DNA of 64,000 bases from Bacteroidaceae bacterium (GCA_017442855.1 JAFSPM010000048.1:17096-81095); one strand, 5' to 3'. Positions 1-8,757 are shown, numbered from the stretch's first letter. Numbers and translations: made by a program. The notes: generated by a model not told the origin, from the letters alone.

Positions 1-956
1 TCATGCCGAATCCTACCTATGCAAAGACGCAGGAAGGCGCGAAGCTGGTGAAAGAACATCATATTGACTTTATATTAGCAGTTGGAGGGGGCTCTGTCTC
101 TGACTGCTGCAAAGTTGTCTCTGCTCAAGCTTTATTAGACGAGGATATTTGGGAAATGGAATATACCCACCATCGTTATCCTAACCAGTTTGTTCCTATG
201 GGAGTAATCGTTACGGCTTCTGGCACAGGCTCGGAGCAAAACAACGGTGCCGTGATTACCAACGAGGAGAAGCAAATGAAAAGTCCTTTATGGGGCAGCT
301 TCGCCAATTTTGCCATTTTAGATCCAGACCTGACCAAGACCGTGCCGATGAAGCAGGTTATCAGCGGTGCTTTCGACACTTTGAGCCATTGCATGGAGAC
401 CTATTTTGGCAAGCCTTCGCAGAACAACGTCTCAGATGAAATAAACGAAGCAATCATGCGGAATGTAATACGGAACATGAGAGCCATCAAACAAAACCCT
501 GAGAATGACTATGCCCGGGGCGAACTGATGTGGAATTCTGCTATGGGTGAGAATGGATTACTAAAATTAGGAAAAGACACAGACTTCCAGTGCCACATGA
601 TTGAGCATCAACTGGGCGCCTATACAGATTGCAATCATGGACAGGGATTGGCAGCTATCCATCCGGCATTCTACAGGTTCCTTATTCCTTACAATATGGA
701 GAAATTCGTAAGGTTTGCCGAAGAAGTTTGGTACATTGAAACCACCAATAAAACTGACGAGGAGATTGCCTTAGACGGCATTGATGCCCTCTCAGACTTC
801 ATTACCGAAATGGGGCTGCCAGGTTCGTTATCAGATATGGGCATCACAGATGACGAAATCTTACGCAAGGTGGCCGACACAACCATTATAACACCAGGTT
901 GCGCCAAGCAGCTTACTCCTGATGAGATTTACACCATTCTGCAAGAAAGCAAATAA
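1..956 (+). CDS. Iron-containing alcohol dehydrogenase (YqhD/butanol dehydrogenase type), 5'-truncated
   Basis: Probable NAD(P)H-dependent reductase of aldehydes in the group III iron-dependent ADH family; cytoplasmic. The frame is open to the window edge, and the first visible Met (base 3) falls where YqhD-like proteins are already about 70 residues in, so the N-terminal part lies outside the window. Visible are the nucleotide-binding loop AVGGGSVSD (residues 26-34 of the visible part), TASGTGSE (71-78), and metal-ligand candidates in GAFDTLSH (D125, H129), IEH (H202) and CNHGQG (H212). The C-terminus is complete. The next gene starts about 35 bases downstream on the same strand with no visible promoter between, so the two may be cotranscribed. 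Family assignment is firm; substrate unknown. Confidence 0.9.
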   Translation, partial: MPNPTYAKTQEGAKLVKEHHIDFILAVGGGSVSDCCKVVSAQALLDEDIWEMEYTHHRYPNQFVPMGVIVTASGTGSEQNNGAVITNEEKQMKSPLWGSFANFAILDPDLTKTVPMKQVISGAFDTLSHCMETYFGKPSQNNVSDEINEAIMRNVIRNMRAIKQNPENDYARGELMWNSAMGENGLLKLGKDTDFQCHMIEHQLGAYTDCNHGQGLAAIHPAFYRFLIPYNMEKFVRFAEEVWYIETTNKTDEEIALDGIDALSDFITEMGLPGSLSDMGITDDEILRKVADTTIITPGCAKQLTPDEIYTILQESK

Positions 957-993
957 TACAATTATTATTCACCTTTCAAGAATTAGATAAGTG

Positions 994-1992
994 ATGAAAG
1001 TATTAATAACCATCATGGCTATGTATCTGTTTACAGCCTGTAGCAGCAACTATGTACAAGCAGAGGCACCTATAGATTATAAAAACACTTCCATACTGAT
1101 GGAAAACGGCACAACAACATCAAAACTATATACAAGGAATAGCAGCATCAGTGAAGTGATGAGCGATCCTGCATTTGGCAACTATGGCAGGTTGCTCTTT
1201 CCAGTAAACACCAGCTACTGGAGTGGTAACACTTTAGAACAGTTACGCCTTACTTGGTACAACCATATTGACCCTGACAAGACGGTGGAGATAGTGAATT
1301 ACCTGAAATCGCAAGCAGAAGTTGGTGAGCCGTTCTTCATCGACATCTATACAGAGGAAGAGAAGAAAGCCGACCCTCGCAAGCGAGATACGGGCTTGTT
1401 CTTCTTCAAAGGCAAAGCAGGCGCACCTTTTGCCATCTGTAATGCCGGTGGCGGTGGCGTTTTCGTGGGAGCCATGCACGACAGTTTTCCCCATGCCTTG
1501 GAGATTTCCAAAAAGGGTTATAACGCCTTTGCACTCATCTACAGAGCAGGTAATGGCGCAATGGAAGACTTAGCAAGGGCCATTGACTATATTTTCACTC
1601 ATGCCGATGAATTGGGCGTTGGCACTGAATGCTATTCAGTATGGGGAGGTTCTGCAGGAGCTCGAATGGCGGCATCAATGGGCAGCTACGGACCTGCCAA
1701 CTTTGGGGGTATTACCACACAAAGAGCAGGAACTGTCGTGATGCAATATACAGGGCACAGCGACTATACCCGCAACGACCCTCCTACTTACGTTTGTGTG
1801 GGAGAGAACGATGGCATCGCCAGTTGGCGCACAATGAAAAACCGTATTGACAAGTTGACTGCTTTGGGCATTCCCACTGAGTTTCATGTCTATCCTGGTT
1901 TGCCTCACGGCTTCGGCCTTGGCATCGGCACTGTAGCCAATGGCTGGATTGACGATGCCATCCGCTTTTGGGAAAAGCAGATGAAATTTTGA
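994..1992 (+). CDS. Alpha/beta-hydrolase esterase lipoprotein
   Basis: Predicted exported esterase. The N-terminus is a lipoprotein signal with lipobox FTAC (Cys about residue 16-17). The mature part has an oxyanion-type NAGGGG stretch near residue 151, the nucleophile elbow GGSAG (Ser about 221), an Asp candidate in GENDG (about 274) and a His in LPHGFG (about 306), spaced as in BD-FAE/acetylxylan-esterase-like hydrolases. A GTG at 991 directly precedes the ATG at 994; either could start translation and the ATG is preferred. The stop codon overlaps the -33 box of the next gene's promoter. Substrate unknown; deacetylation of plant polysaccharide is plausible beside other sugar genes but is only inference. 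Confidence 0.85.
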   Translation: MKVLITIMAMYLFTACSSNYVQAEAPIDYKNTSILMENGTTTSKLYTRNSSISEVMSDPAFGNYGRLLFPVNTSYWSGNTLEQLRLTWYNHIDPDKTVEIVNYLKSQAEVGEPFFIDIYTEEEKKADPRKRDTGLFFFKGKAGAPFAICNAGGGGVFVGAMHDSFPHALEISKKGYNAFALIYRAGNGAMEDLARAIDYIFTHADELGVGTECYSVWGGSAGARMAASMGSYGPANFGGITTQRAGTVVMQYTGHSDYTRNDPPTYVCVGENDGIASWRTMKNRIDKLTALGIPTEFHVYPGLPHGFGLGIGTVANGWIDDAIRFWEKQMKF

Positions 1993-2018
1993 TTTCTCGT
2001 TTTTTTGTTTTAACTTTG
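1988..2018 (+). promoter_or_regulatory. Bacteroidetes-type promoter for the aldo/keto reductase
   Basis: TTTG (1988-1991), 19 bp, TAACTTTG (2011-2018), matching TTTG-N19/20-TAnnTTTG. It lies about 56 bases before the start codon at 2074, and the -33 box overlaps the stop codon of the preceding gene. Confidence 0.65.
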
Positions 2019-2073
2019 AGTCAGAAGAGAACAAAACGGATTAAACGGTATATATTCATTAAAAGAGATAGCT

Positions 2074-2919
2074 ATGGAGACAATTAAGTTAAGCAATGGC
2101 ATTGAGATGCCAAAACTGGGATATGGTGTATTCTTGGTACCACCACAGGAATGCGAGCGTTGCGTCAGTGACGCATTGGAAGTAGGTTATCGCCTGATTG
2201 ATACGGCACAGGCATACGCCAACGAAGAAGGTGTTGGCAATGCGATAGCGAAATCTGGTATCAAGCGCAAGGATATTTTTTTGGTGACAAAGGTGTGGAT
2301 TAGCAATGCTGGCGAGGAAAAGGCAGCTAAGTCAATTGATGAGAGCCTGCGTAAACTGCAGACCGACTATATCGACCTCTTGCTCATCCACCAAGCCTAC
2401 GGTGATGTGTTCGGCTCCTGGCGAGCTATGGAGAACGCCTATCGTGACGGTAAGGTGAAAGCTATTGGCGTTTCTAACTTCCAGGAGGCTCGTTTCTTCG
2501 ACTTTGCCCACTATGTGGATATCAAACCTATGGTGAACCAGCTGCAATGCAATGCCCTGATTCAGCAGCGAGGCATCGAGCCACTGTTGACAGACTATGG
2601 CACTCGCATGATGGCATGGGGGCCTTTGGGCGGTCAAGGCGTTGATGGTATCCGAGAAAGTGAGGTTTTGGCAACAATCGGTGCCCGTTATGGCAAGACG
2701 GCTTCACAAGTAGCACTGCGTTGGCTCACCCAACGAGACATCGTGGCTATTCCAAAGAGTACCCACAAAGAGCGCATGGCACAGAACCTGAATATCTTCG
2801 ACTTCAAACTGTCTGATGAAGAGATGCAGCAGATTGCTACCATGAACCAGCACGATGCCGGCACCGTGAACTTCACAGACATGAATTTCGTAAAATACCT
2901 CATTGAGACCTACGGCTAA
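2074..2919 (+). CDS. Aldo/keto reductase (AKR, 2,5-diketogluconate reductase-like)
   Basis: Cytoplasmic NADPH-dependent carbonyl reductase. The AKR catalytic tetrad is intact: D43 and Y48 (LIDTAQAYANEEGVG region), K73 (VTKVW) and H106 (LLIHQAYGD). The C-terminal NADP-binding part carries AIPKST followed by an R-x-x-N pattern. Length 281 is normal for prokaryotic AKRs. It has its own promoter at 1988-2018 and a strong hairpin terminator directly after it, so it is probably monocistronic. Substrate cannot be inferred. Confidence 0.9.
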   Translation: METIKLSNGIEMPKLGYGVFLVPPQECERCVSDALEVGYRLIDTAQAYANEEGVGNAIAKSGIKRKDIFLVTKVWISNAGEEKAAKSIDESLRKLQTDYIDLLLIHQAYGDVFGSWRAMENAYRDGKVKAIGVSNFQEARFFDFAHYVDIKPMVNQLQCNALIQQRGIEPLLTDYGTRMMAWGPLGGQGVDGIRESEVLATIGARYGKTASQVALRWLTQRDIVAIPKSTHKERMAQNLNIFDFKLSDEEMQQIATMNQHDAGTVNFTDMNFVKYLIETYG

Positions 2920-2944
2920 CCCAAATAGAAGCTGCAAATAATAG

Positions 2945-2978
2945 TTGCCCCGTGTAGAATTACTTCCACACGGGGCAA
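2945..2978 (+). terminator. Hairpin terminator after the aldo/keto reductase
   Basis: Perfect 11-bp stem (2945-2955 with 2968-2978, GC-rich CCCCGTGT core) and a 12-nt loop, 25 bases after the stop codon. No clear U-tract follows. It may serve either strand. Confidence 0.65.
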
Positions 2979-3003
2979 ATTGTATCGATCAAGAAAAAAC
3001 TGC

Positions 3004-3196
3004 TTACAGCTCATCTATCTGACGAGTACGCTGACGCTGTTCCACATCAGTATAGCGACTTTGGAAAGTACGTGTACCTTTGTCGAGTGCACGAATCTGG
3101 TTCATCTCGCTTTCTGAAAGTTCAAAGTCGAAGATGTCAATATTTTCCTTGATGTGGTCAGGATTCTTGGAGCCAGGAATCACAGCTATGCGTGGC
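3004..3196 (-). pseudogene. C-terminal remnant of a second aldo/keto reductase
   Basis: Read on the minus strand, this gives about 64 in-frame codons ending in TAA (3006-3004). They contain AVIPGSKNPDHIKENI, then IFDFELSESEMNQIRALDKG and a charged tail QRQRTRQIDEL. This is the NADP-binding C-terminus typical of AKR enzymes, where the intact neighbour has AIPKSTHKERMAQN. Homology stops abruptly near 3196 with no N-terminal three quarters and no plausible start. The sequence is clearly different from the intact AKR at 2074-2919, so it is not a simple tandem duplicate. It is best explained as a gene cut by deletion or replacement. Confidence 0.75.
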
Positions 3197-3279
3197 CTGA
3201 ATAAAGAACAAAGATTCTATAACAGTCCCTATTCAAATTTAAGAGGATTTGTATCTAACAGAGCTCTGGAGGACTAACC

Positions 3280-4149
3280 ATGAAAAGACGAGATTTTATC
3301 AGATTTATGGCAGCAACAATGACAGCAACATTCGTGGGAGCCAACGTATTGTCAGCCTGTACCACAGAGCGAGGCAAGAAAAGACTGGTATTCTTCTTCA
3401 CAGGTACAGGCAACAGCCTTTATGCAGCGAAACAGTTCTCAGACAATCCTCTCAGCATCCCACAGGTGATGAAAAGTGACAACCTTGTATTTGACGCTGA
3501 TGAAATAGGACTGGTTTATCCGATATATGGCCATCAGCCTCCTGGTATCGTGCGTGACTTTTTGGAGAAAGCAACCCTGAACGCTCCTTATAAGTTTGCC
3601 GTCGCTACTTTTGGCGCACGCAAATGTAATACTGTAGAAATTCTCGACCACATTGCCTCCAAGGCAGGGATAAAGTTTGACTATATCACCACTATACACA
3701 TGGTGGATAACTTCCTTGTAGGCTTCGACATGAACGAGGAAATCAAGTTGGAGAAGCATGAGGATGAGCAATTGGCTCAGGCGGTGGCTGATGTAAATGA
3801 GCAGAAGCACTGGTTCCAGCCTTTTACGGAAGAAGAGAAAAAACTTCATGATGAACGCTACGGCAATGACTATGATAGGCGCATGACCATGAACAGCAAC
3901 GGTGCGTTCAAGATTGACCGTGACGCTTGTGTAGGTTGTGGGTTCTGCACGAGGGTATGTCCTCATAAGAACTACAAATTTACTTCACAAGGCATCACCA
4001 CTGATGGCAACTGCGAGATGTGCTTCTCTTGCATACAGAACTGTCCACAGAAAGCCATCAAACTGAATATGCACGAGGTGAATCCGAATGCAAGATATCG
4101 TAATCCGCACATCACCATTAATGAAATTGTTCGTGCCAACATGCAATAA
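3280..4149 (+). CDS. Exported flavodoxin / 2x[4Fe-4S] ferredoxin protein (EFR1-like)
   Basis: Electron-transfer protein. The N-terminus MKRRDFIRFM is a twin-arginine-like signal followed by a hydrophobic stretch and lipobox LSAC (Cys27), which suggests a Tat-exported lipoprotein. A flavodoxin-like domain follows with the FMN phosphate loop FTGTGNS (40-46). The C-terminus carries two [4Fe-4S] motifs: C217, C220, C223, C227 and C245, C248, C251, C255. EFR1 proteins are usually cytoplasmic, so the signal is unusual; the window also encodes TatA and TatC. A good ribosome-binding site (GGAGGA) precedes the ATG. An AraC regulator and an outer-membrane barrel follow. Redox partner unknown. Confidence 0.85.
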   Translation: MKRRDFIRFMAATMTATFVGANVLSACTTERGKKRLVFFFTGTGNSLYAAKQFSDNPLSIPQVMKSDNLVFDADEIGLVYPIYGHQPPGIVRDFLEKATLNAPYKFAVATFGARKCNTVEILDHIASKAGIKFDYITTIHMVDNFLVGFDMNEEIKLEKHEDEQLAQAVADVNEQKHWFQPFTEEEKKLHDERYGNDYDRRMTMNSNGAFKIDRDACVGCGFCTRVCPHKNYKFTSQGITTDGNCEMCFSCIQNCPQKAIKLNMHEVNPNARYRNPHITINEIVRANMQ

Positions 4150-4165
4150 TTCGTTTTATTTTCCA

Positions 4166-4173
4166 TATCTTTG
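4166..4173 (+). promoter_or_regulatory. Putative -7 element for the AraC-family regulator
   Basis: TATCTTTG (4166-4173), 22 bases before the ATG at 4196. The -33 region is only T-rich. Its position supports translation starting at 4196 and not at an upstream in-frame ATG inside the preceding gene. Confidence 0.45.
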
Positions 4174-4195
4174 CGAAGAAGAGAAACGCAAGGAT

Positions 4196-5005
4196 ATGGA
4201 TTTTGATACGAGCAATATTATCATTGAGAACGACCTGAACGGACTGTTAGAAGAACGGTTGGCGAATTACGTAGGTCATTTCTATTGTACAGAGGGAAGT
4301 TGTGTCATTAAATTCAACGAGAAGGAATTGGTGTTCAGCCAAGGTGACTGTATGATCATCACTGTCCCAAGCATGGTTTCTCGCATAGAGCCAGGGGAAG
4401 GCTTCAAGACGAAAGCAATTTATACTTCCATACCTTTCCTGGAATCTTGCGCTCCGCGTAACAACTACGCTATCAAGGGCACTTTGTTGCTCTATGTAGA
4501 TCCTATCTGGCACCTCAACGAAAGCGAGAAAAAGATTTGCCAGCATAATTTCCAACAAGTGGAAGAGCGACTCGCCGATACCGACCATGCCTTTCATCGG
4601 GATCTTATGATGAGTGTGGTACAAACCTTTTTCCTGGATTTTTATAATTTCCAAGTACGTATCTATGGCAATAACGACATCAAGGAACAACAGTCTTCTC
4701 TCATGATGCGCTTCATCGACATGCTCAGGAACGGCGAGTATCGAGAACATAGGGAACTAAGCTATTTCGCTGATAAGCTTTGTGTTACTCCCAAGTATTT
4801 ATCAGAGGTTTCAAAGAAAACCAGTGGGTTCAGTGCCAACTATTGGATTAACAGGTTTACAATTATAGAAATCAACCGATTGCTGAAAAACAGATCACTA
4901 TCATTTGTTGAAATCTCTGAGATGTTCAACTTCTCATCTCCCGCTTATTTCTCACGCTATGTGCAAAACTATTTGGGTGAATCACCATCGGCTCATAGAC
5001 AATAA
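4196..5005 (+). CDS. AraC-family transcriptional regulator
   Basis: DNA-binding regulator of 269 residues. The N-terminal half resembles a cupin-like sensor (FSQGDCMIITVPSM stretch). The last about 95 residues form the double helix-turn-helix of the AraC family (FADKLCVTPKYLSEVSKK..., then FVEISEMFNFSSPAYFSRYV). The open frame runs back to 4088 inside the previous gene, but ATG 4196 has an AAGGA ribosome-binding site and a -7 element just upstream, so it is chosen. Bacteroidetes regulators of this type often control adjacent oxidoreductase and membrane-protein genes; here the candidates are the flanking flavodoxin-ferredoxin and the outer-membrane protein, which is inference. Confidence 0.85.
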   Translation: MDFDTSNIIIENDLNGLLEERLANYVGHFYCTEGSCVIKFNEKELVFSQGDCMIITVPSMVSRIEPGEGFKTKAIYTSIPFLESCAPRNNYAIKGTLLLYVDPIWHLNESEKKICQHNFQQVEERLADTDHAFHRDLMMSVVQTFFLDFYNFQVRIYGNNDIKEQQSSLMMRFIDMLRNGEYREHRELSYFADKLCVTPKYLSEVSKKTSGFSANYWINRFTIIEINRLLKNRSLSFVEISEMFNFSSPAYFSRYVQNYLGESPSAHRQ

Positions 5006-5014
5006 ATATAGAAT

Positions 5015-6229
5015 ATGATGTATCGCTACCTTCTCACTCTCGCGTCACTCATGACGTTTCTCATGACCTTTGCCCAGGAATCGGGCAGTAGGTTCAGTTT
5101 CTACGGACAGGTGAGGAATGATTTCTATTACCAGAACCGACAAGCACAAGAGTCGTCAGAAGGTTTTGTGATGCTGTTCCCTTTAGACAAGGTTTATGAC
5201 GAAACGGGCAAAGACATCAACCGAGCCAGTTCTGCCAATCTTTTCAATTTCCACACCAGCTTAGGTGTAAATATCACGGGTCCTACATTTGGCAAGGTAA
5301 GCACCAGTGGAACCCTTGAGATAGATTTCAGGGGCAGTTTGAACGGCTCTGGAGGCATTTTACGACTGCGTAATGCAGTGATGCGTTTCCGCTGGGGTAA
5401 CTGGTGGCTTTCAATGGGACAGCTGGGACATGACTTGGGACACTCGCTTTATAATGAAACAGTTAGTCTGAATGTAGGAGCGCCCTACCAGCCTACTGGT
5501 CGTGTACCGCAAATAAAGATTCAGTATAATGATCCTGCCAAATATCTGGTAGCTTTCTCTTTGCTGTGGCAAGCACAAGGAGGCTCAATAGGCCCTAATG
5601 GAAGAAGCCGTGAGTACCTGCGTAACAGTGGTATCCCTGAGATGTCTCTGAAAGCAGAGATCCACAATACTGAAGGTTCGGTCTTGGGTACTGTTATCCA
5701 TTTTGCCTCTATACGTCCTCGCTTGGAGTCGGATGAAGGTTATAAAGTAGATGAACGGGTCAGTGGCTTCAACCTTCAGCTCTACGGGCGCTATCGCAAG
5801 GGTTTGTTCACGGTTGCCGGCAAGACAATGCTGAACCAGAACTTTACACAATCGAATACTTTAGGTGGTTATGGCGTTACCAGCAAAGACCCTGTGACTG
5901 GTGAACAGCAATATGCCCCTCTGCGTTTCTGGCAAAACTGGGTAAATGTGCTGTATGGCCGCAAGTGGCGAGGCGGTTTCTTCGGCGGTTACATCAAGAA
6001 TTTTGGTGCCTCTGAGCCAGTTACAGGACTTATCGGAACAGGAACCAACATCGACCAGATGTTTACAATATCTGCGATGCTGAACTACAACATCCCCAAC
6101 TGGCGCTTCGGCTTTGAGTATAGCCTCACCGAAGCATTCTACGGCACAAACGATGCCTACGGCAAGGTACGAAACACACATGGCATTGTGAATCATCGTC
6201 CCTATGCCACCGTCATGTTCATGTTCTAA
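5015..6229 (+). CDS. Outer-membrane beta-barrel protein (porin-like)
   Basis: Predicted outer-membrane protein of 404 residues. It has a signal peptide ending near TFAQES, then many alternating amphipathic strands rich in aromatic residues (RFSFYGQVRNDFYY, WWLSMGQLGH, FGFEYSLTEAFYG). The C-terminal residue is Phe in VMFMF, the usual BAM recognition end. No TonB box or plug domain is visible, so a porin is more likely than a TonB-dependent receptor. It starts 9 bases after the AraC gene and is probably cotranscribed with it. An adjacent second ATG at 5018 is an alternative start. Substrate unknown. Confidence 0.75.
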   Translation: MMYRYLLTLASLMTFLMTFAQESGSRFSFYGQVRNDFYYQNRQAQESSEGFVMLFPLDKVYDETGKDINRASSANLFNFHTSLGVNITGPTFGKVSTSGTLEIDFRGSLNGSGGILRLRNAVMRFRWGNWWLSMGQLGHDLGHSLYNETVSLNVGAPYQPTGRVPQIKIQYNDPAKYLVAFSLLWQAQGGSIGPNGRSREYLRNSGIPEMSLKAEIHNTEGSVLGTVIHFASIRPRLESDEGYKVDERVSGFNLQLYGRYRKGLFTVAGKTMLNQNFTQSNTLGGYGVTSKDPVTGEQQYAPLRFWQNWVNVLYGRKWRGGFFGGYIKNFGASEPVTGLIGTGTNIDQMFTISAMLNYNIPNWRFGFEYSLTEAFYGTNDAYGKVRNTHGIVNHRPYATVMFMF

Positions 6230-6357
6230 GTACCTTATTGATTCCAATTTTTTCTCATTTTCGAGCCAGAAAAAAAGGCTAGTACACGAGCAGAAATTAA
6301 CTGCCTTATTCAAGTTACCTGTAGTTATTTGAATAAGCTTATTATATGTTTAGATAA

Positions 6358-6389
6358 TTTGCAAATTAAAGCAGACTTTCTTATTTTTG
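6358..6389 (+). promoter_or_regulatory. Bacteroidetes-type promoter for the glycosidase
   Basis: TTTG (6358-6361), 20 bp, TATTTTTG (6382-6389), ending 30 bases before the ATG at 6420; a full consensus match. Confidence 0.75.
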
Positions 6390-6419
6390 CATCAAATAAT
6401 ATGTTAATACAAAAGGATT

Positions 6420-8177
6420 ATGAAAGCAATTAAATACCTATTGGCAGGGGTGGCACTGCTGACTGCCATCAGTATGGCGGCACAAGATGCCAACTTCCCT
6501 CGTATGCAAAACAATGGACAAGGTACACAACTAATCATTGACGGCAAGCCTTTCCTGATGTTAGGAGGCGAGCTGCACAACTCTACAGCTGGTAGTGCCC
6601 ACTACATCGCTCCTATATGGAAGCAGATGGCTGACAAGAACCTGAATACGGTTATCGCTACCGTATCGTGGGAACTGTTTGAGCCTGTAGAGGGACAATA
6701 TGAGTATAAGTTGGTGGATAGCATCATCGAGGGGGCTCGCAAGGAAAACCTCAAACTGGTACTTATCTGGTTTGCTTCTTGGAAAAATACTGAATCTACC
6801 TACGCTCCTGAATGGGTGAAGAAAGACAGTAAGCGCTTCCCTCGTGCCAAAACCAGCGAGGGCGAAACCATGAATATGCTCTCTCCTATGGGTGAGAACA
6901 CCATGCGTGCCGATGCTAAGGCCTATGCAGCTTTGATGCGCCACATCAAGGAGGTGGACAGTCAACACCATACAGTGGTGATGATGCAGGTGGAGAACGA
7001 ACTGGGTATGTTCAACATGCGTAAGTTTGGCAGTGCCAAAGGCAACGACAGTCAGCGTGACTATAGCGAAGCTGCCAACAAGGCTTTCAAGGGCCAAGTG
7101 CCAGCTGAGTTGATAGCTTACCTGAAGGCACACAAGAACGAACTGCATCCTGAGTTGCAGAAGGTATGGAAGGAGAATGGCTATAAGGAGAAAGGCACTT
7201 GGGAAGAGGTGTTTGGCAAAGGACAACCCAAGCCCGACTTTGAGCGTGGTTCTACAGAATGGCAGACTACCTTCCCCTACTACACCGAAGAACTGTTCAG
7301 TGCGTGGAATTATGCCAAGTATGTGGGCGAAGTAACCCGTCAGGGCAAGGCTGAATATCCTATTCCTATGTATGTCAACGCCTGGATGAAACAGGAAACT
7401 GGCGCAGAGCCTGGCAAGTATCCTTCTGGTGCCCCATTTGCCCATACTTTCGACATTTGGCGTGCTGCTGCTCCTGCAGTTGATCTCTTTGCACCCGATA
7501 TCTACATTGTTGATCATTTCGATTGGGTAGCACAACAATATAAATTTTCAGGCAACCCGCTATTTATCCCTGAAACCACTGTTGACCCCAGTGCTGCAGC
7601 TCGTGCCTTTTATGCATTTGGTAAATACGACGCCTTGTGCTACGCACCTTTCGGTATAGATGGCAACTGGTATTTCAACAATGCTGCCGAAGGCGATAAT
7701 TCTATTCAGTTGGCATACGGAGCCTTGAAGAACATCATGCCTGAGATTTTGAAGTACCAATATACTGAGCAGATGGACGGTTTGTTCATCAATAAAAACA
7801 AAGCTGTCGACAAGGTGGATATGGGCAAATACACCATTTCTATCATGCGCTCATCCACACAAGGTGCAGAAAATCTATTTGGTATGTCAATGGAAGAAGT
7901 AAAACAGTCGGATGTAGCTGCCGGATTGCTGATAATACAGACAGGCGAAGACGAATTCTTGATGGCAGGTGGCATTGGGGGACTCTCAGTAGTCATCAAT
8001 AAGAGCAGTAAAAGCAAAGCCCAGCATATCTCCTACGCCTCTGTCGATAAGATTACCTACGACGCTAATGGCAATGAACTGCGTCATCGCCTCAACGGGG
8101 ACGAAACCAGCTTCAGCGTAGCCACTATCCCTGTGGGTCAGGTGGGCATCTTCCGTATCAAGATGTTTGAGTACTAA
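6420..8177 (+). CDS. GH35-like beta-galactosidase with DUF5597 C-terminal domain, secreted
   Basis: Glycoside hydrolase of 585 residues. A signal peptide ends near SMAAQ. The TIM-barrel part carries acid/base candidate E194 in QVENELG and nucleophile candidate E385 in FIPET, both typical of clan GH-A and GH35. The C-terminal about 150 residues are the beta-sandwich seen as DUF5597, ending VGIFRIKMFEY. The gene stands alone between a consensus promoter and a strong terminator. Its last about 93 bases reappear, degenerate, at 16954-17050 after the SirTM gene. Periplasmic or surface action on galactosides is likely; exact substrate unknown. Confidence 0.88.
   Translation: MKAIKYLLAGVALLTAISMAAQDANFPRMQNNGQGTQLIIDGKPFLMLGGELHNSTAGSAHYIAPIWKQMADKNLNTVIATVSWELFEPVEGQYEYKLVDSIIEGARKENLKLVLIWFASWKNTESTYAPEWVKKDSKRFPRAKTSEGETMNMLSPMGENTMRADAKAYAALMRHIKEVDSQHHTVVMMQVENELGMFNMRKFGSAKGNDSQRDYSEAANKAFKGQVPAELIAYLKAHKNELHPELQKVWKENGYKEKGTWEEVFGKGQPKPDFERGSTEWQTTFPYYTEELFSAWNYAKYVGEVTRQGKAEYPIPMYVNAWMKQETGAEPGKYPSGAPFAHTFDIWRAAAPAVDLFAPDIYIVDHFDWVAQQYKFSGNPLFIPETTVDPSAAARAFYAFGKYDALCYAPFGIDGNWYFNNAAEGDNSIQLAYGALKNIMPEILKYQYTEQMDGLFINKNKAVDKVDMGKYTISIMRSSTQGAENLFGMSMEEVKQSDVAAGLLIIQTGEDEFLMAGGIGGLSVVINKSSKSKAQHISYASVDKITYDANGNELRHRLNGDETSFSVATIPVGQVGIFRIKMFEY
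8085..8177 (+). repeat. Left copy of a direct repeat made of the glycosidase 3' end
   Basis: By hand alignment this stretch matches 16954-17050 at roughly three quarters identity, with one 4-base CAGG duplication in the right copy. Here it is the intact coding end of the glycosidase, reading HRLNG...SFSVATIPVGQVGIF...KMFEY. Confidence 0.75.
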
Positions 8178-8184
8178 AGGATTT

Positions 8185-8250
8185 AATAGCTGGAATTCTT
8201 TTCAGCTATTATTAACAAATAAAGGCAGACCAATTGGTCTGCCTTTATTT
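8185..8250. terminator. Bidirectional terminator (two hairpins)
   Basis: A small hairpin (stem AATAGCTG, 8185-8192 with 8203-8210) is followed by a perfect 34-base palindrome (8217-8250) with GGCAGACC in its arm, ending in a T-rich run on either strand. It sits between the glycosidase stop and the stop of the convergent HxlR gene and can terminate both. Confidence 0.85.
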
Positions 8251-8276
8251 ATTATTTCATAATGAAGCAAATAACT

Positions 8277-8666
8277 CTACTGCTCCTCCTCTTTAAATTT
8301 CTTACCTTTGCTGCTCTTACGATGAGCCACAATATATTCACGATGCTTGTCGGCCCAGGCAGTAAGCGATACGATGAAAGGCACAAGTTCCTTGCCTAAT
8401 TCCGTGAGCTGATATTCTACATGCAAAGGAACCTCGGGGAAAACTTCACGTTGGATAAGAGCATCGTCTTCCAATGCCCGTAGCGTATTTGACAACACTT
8501 TCGTTGACACATCAGGAATAGCACGGCTCAACTCTCCAAAACGGATAGAACCTTTCTCACTAACTACCAATATTACCAAGAACGCCCATTTATTGCCAAA
8601 ACGGGCTACTACGTTACGAACGGGACATACCTCAAAGATGCTGTTTTTCTCTTCTTTCTTAAGCAT
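8277..8666 (-). CDS. HxlR-family winged-helix transcriptional regulator
   Basis: DNA-binding protein of 129 residues. It has the family's conserved Cys in CPVRN (C14), the KWAFLVILVV helix, and the recognition region FGELSRAIPDVSTKVLSNTLRALE followed by the wing VEYQLTELGKEL. HxlR/YodB-type proteins often sense electrophiles or redox stress through that Cys. It is divergent from the ABM-domain lipoprotein at 8897, with consensus promoters facing both ways. By position it probably regulates that gene and itself (inference). Confidence 0.9.
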   Translation of the reverse strand: MLKKEEKNSIFEVCPVRNVVARFGNKWAFLVILVVSEKGSIRFGELSRAIPDVSTKVLSNTLRALEDDALIQREVFPEVPLHVEYQLTELGKELVPFIVSLTAWADKHREYIVAHRKSSKGKKFKEEEQ

Positions 8667-8699
8667 GACAGTTGTGCGTTAAGTTCATAATTATCAGTC

Positions 8700-8731
8700 C
8701 AAAGATAAGAGAAAAAAATTACACATCCAAA
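8700..8731 (-). promoter_or_regulatory. Promoter for the HxlR regulator
   Basis: On the minus strand TTTG (8731-8728), 20 bp, TATCTTTG (8707-8700), 34 bases before the start codon. Full consensus. Confidence 0.75.
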
Positions 8732-8757
8732 TAATCTTATAATAAAAGTTAAAGTCA

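Noticed and set aside
4088-4195. N-terminal extension of the AraC regulator
   Set aside because: It overlaps the flavodoxin-ferredoxin gene and lies upstream of the -7 element; ATG 4196 has a better context.
6561-7538. Minus-strand open frame of 325 codons inside the glycosidase gene
   Set aside because: Shadow of a well-supported GH35 coding frame; His/Leu-rich without family motifs.
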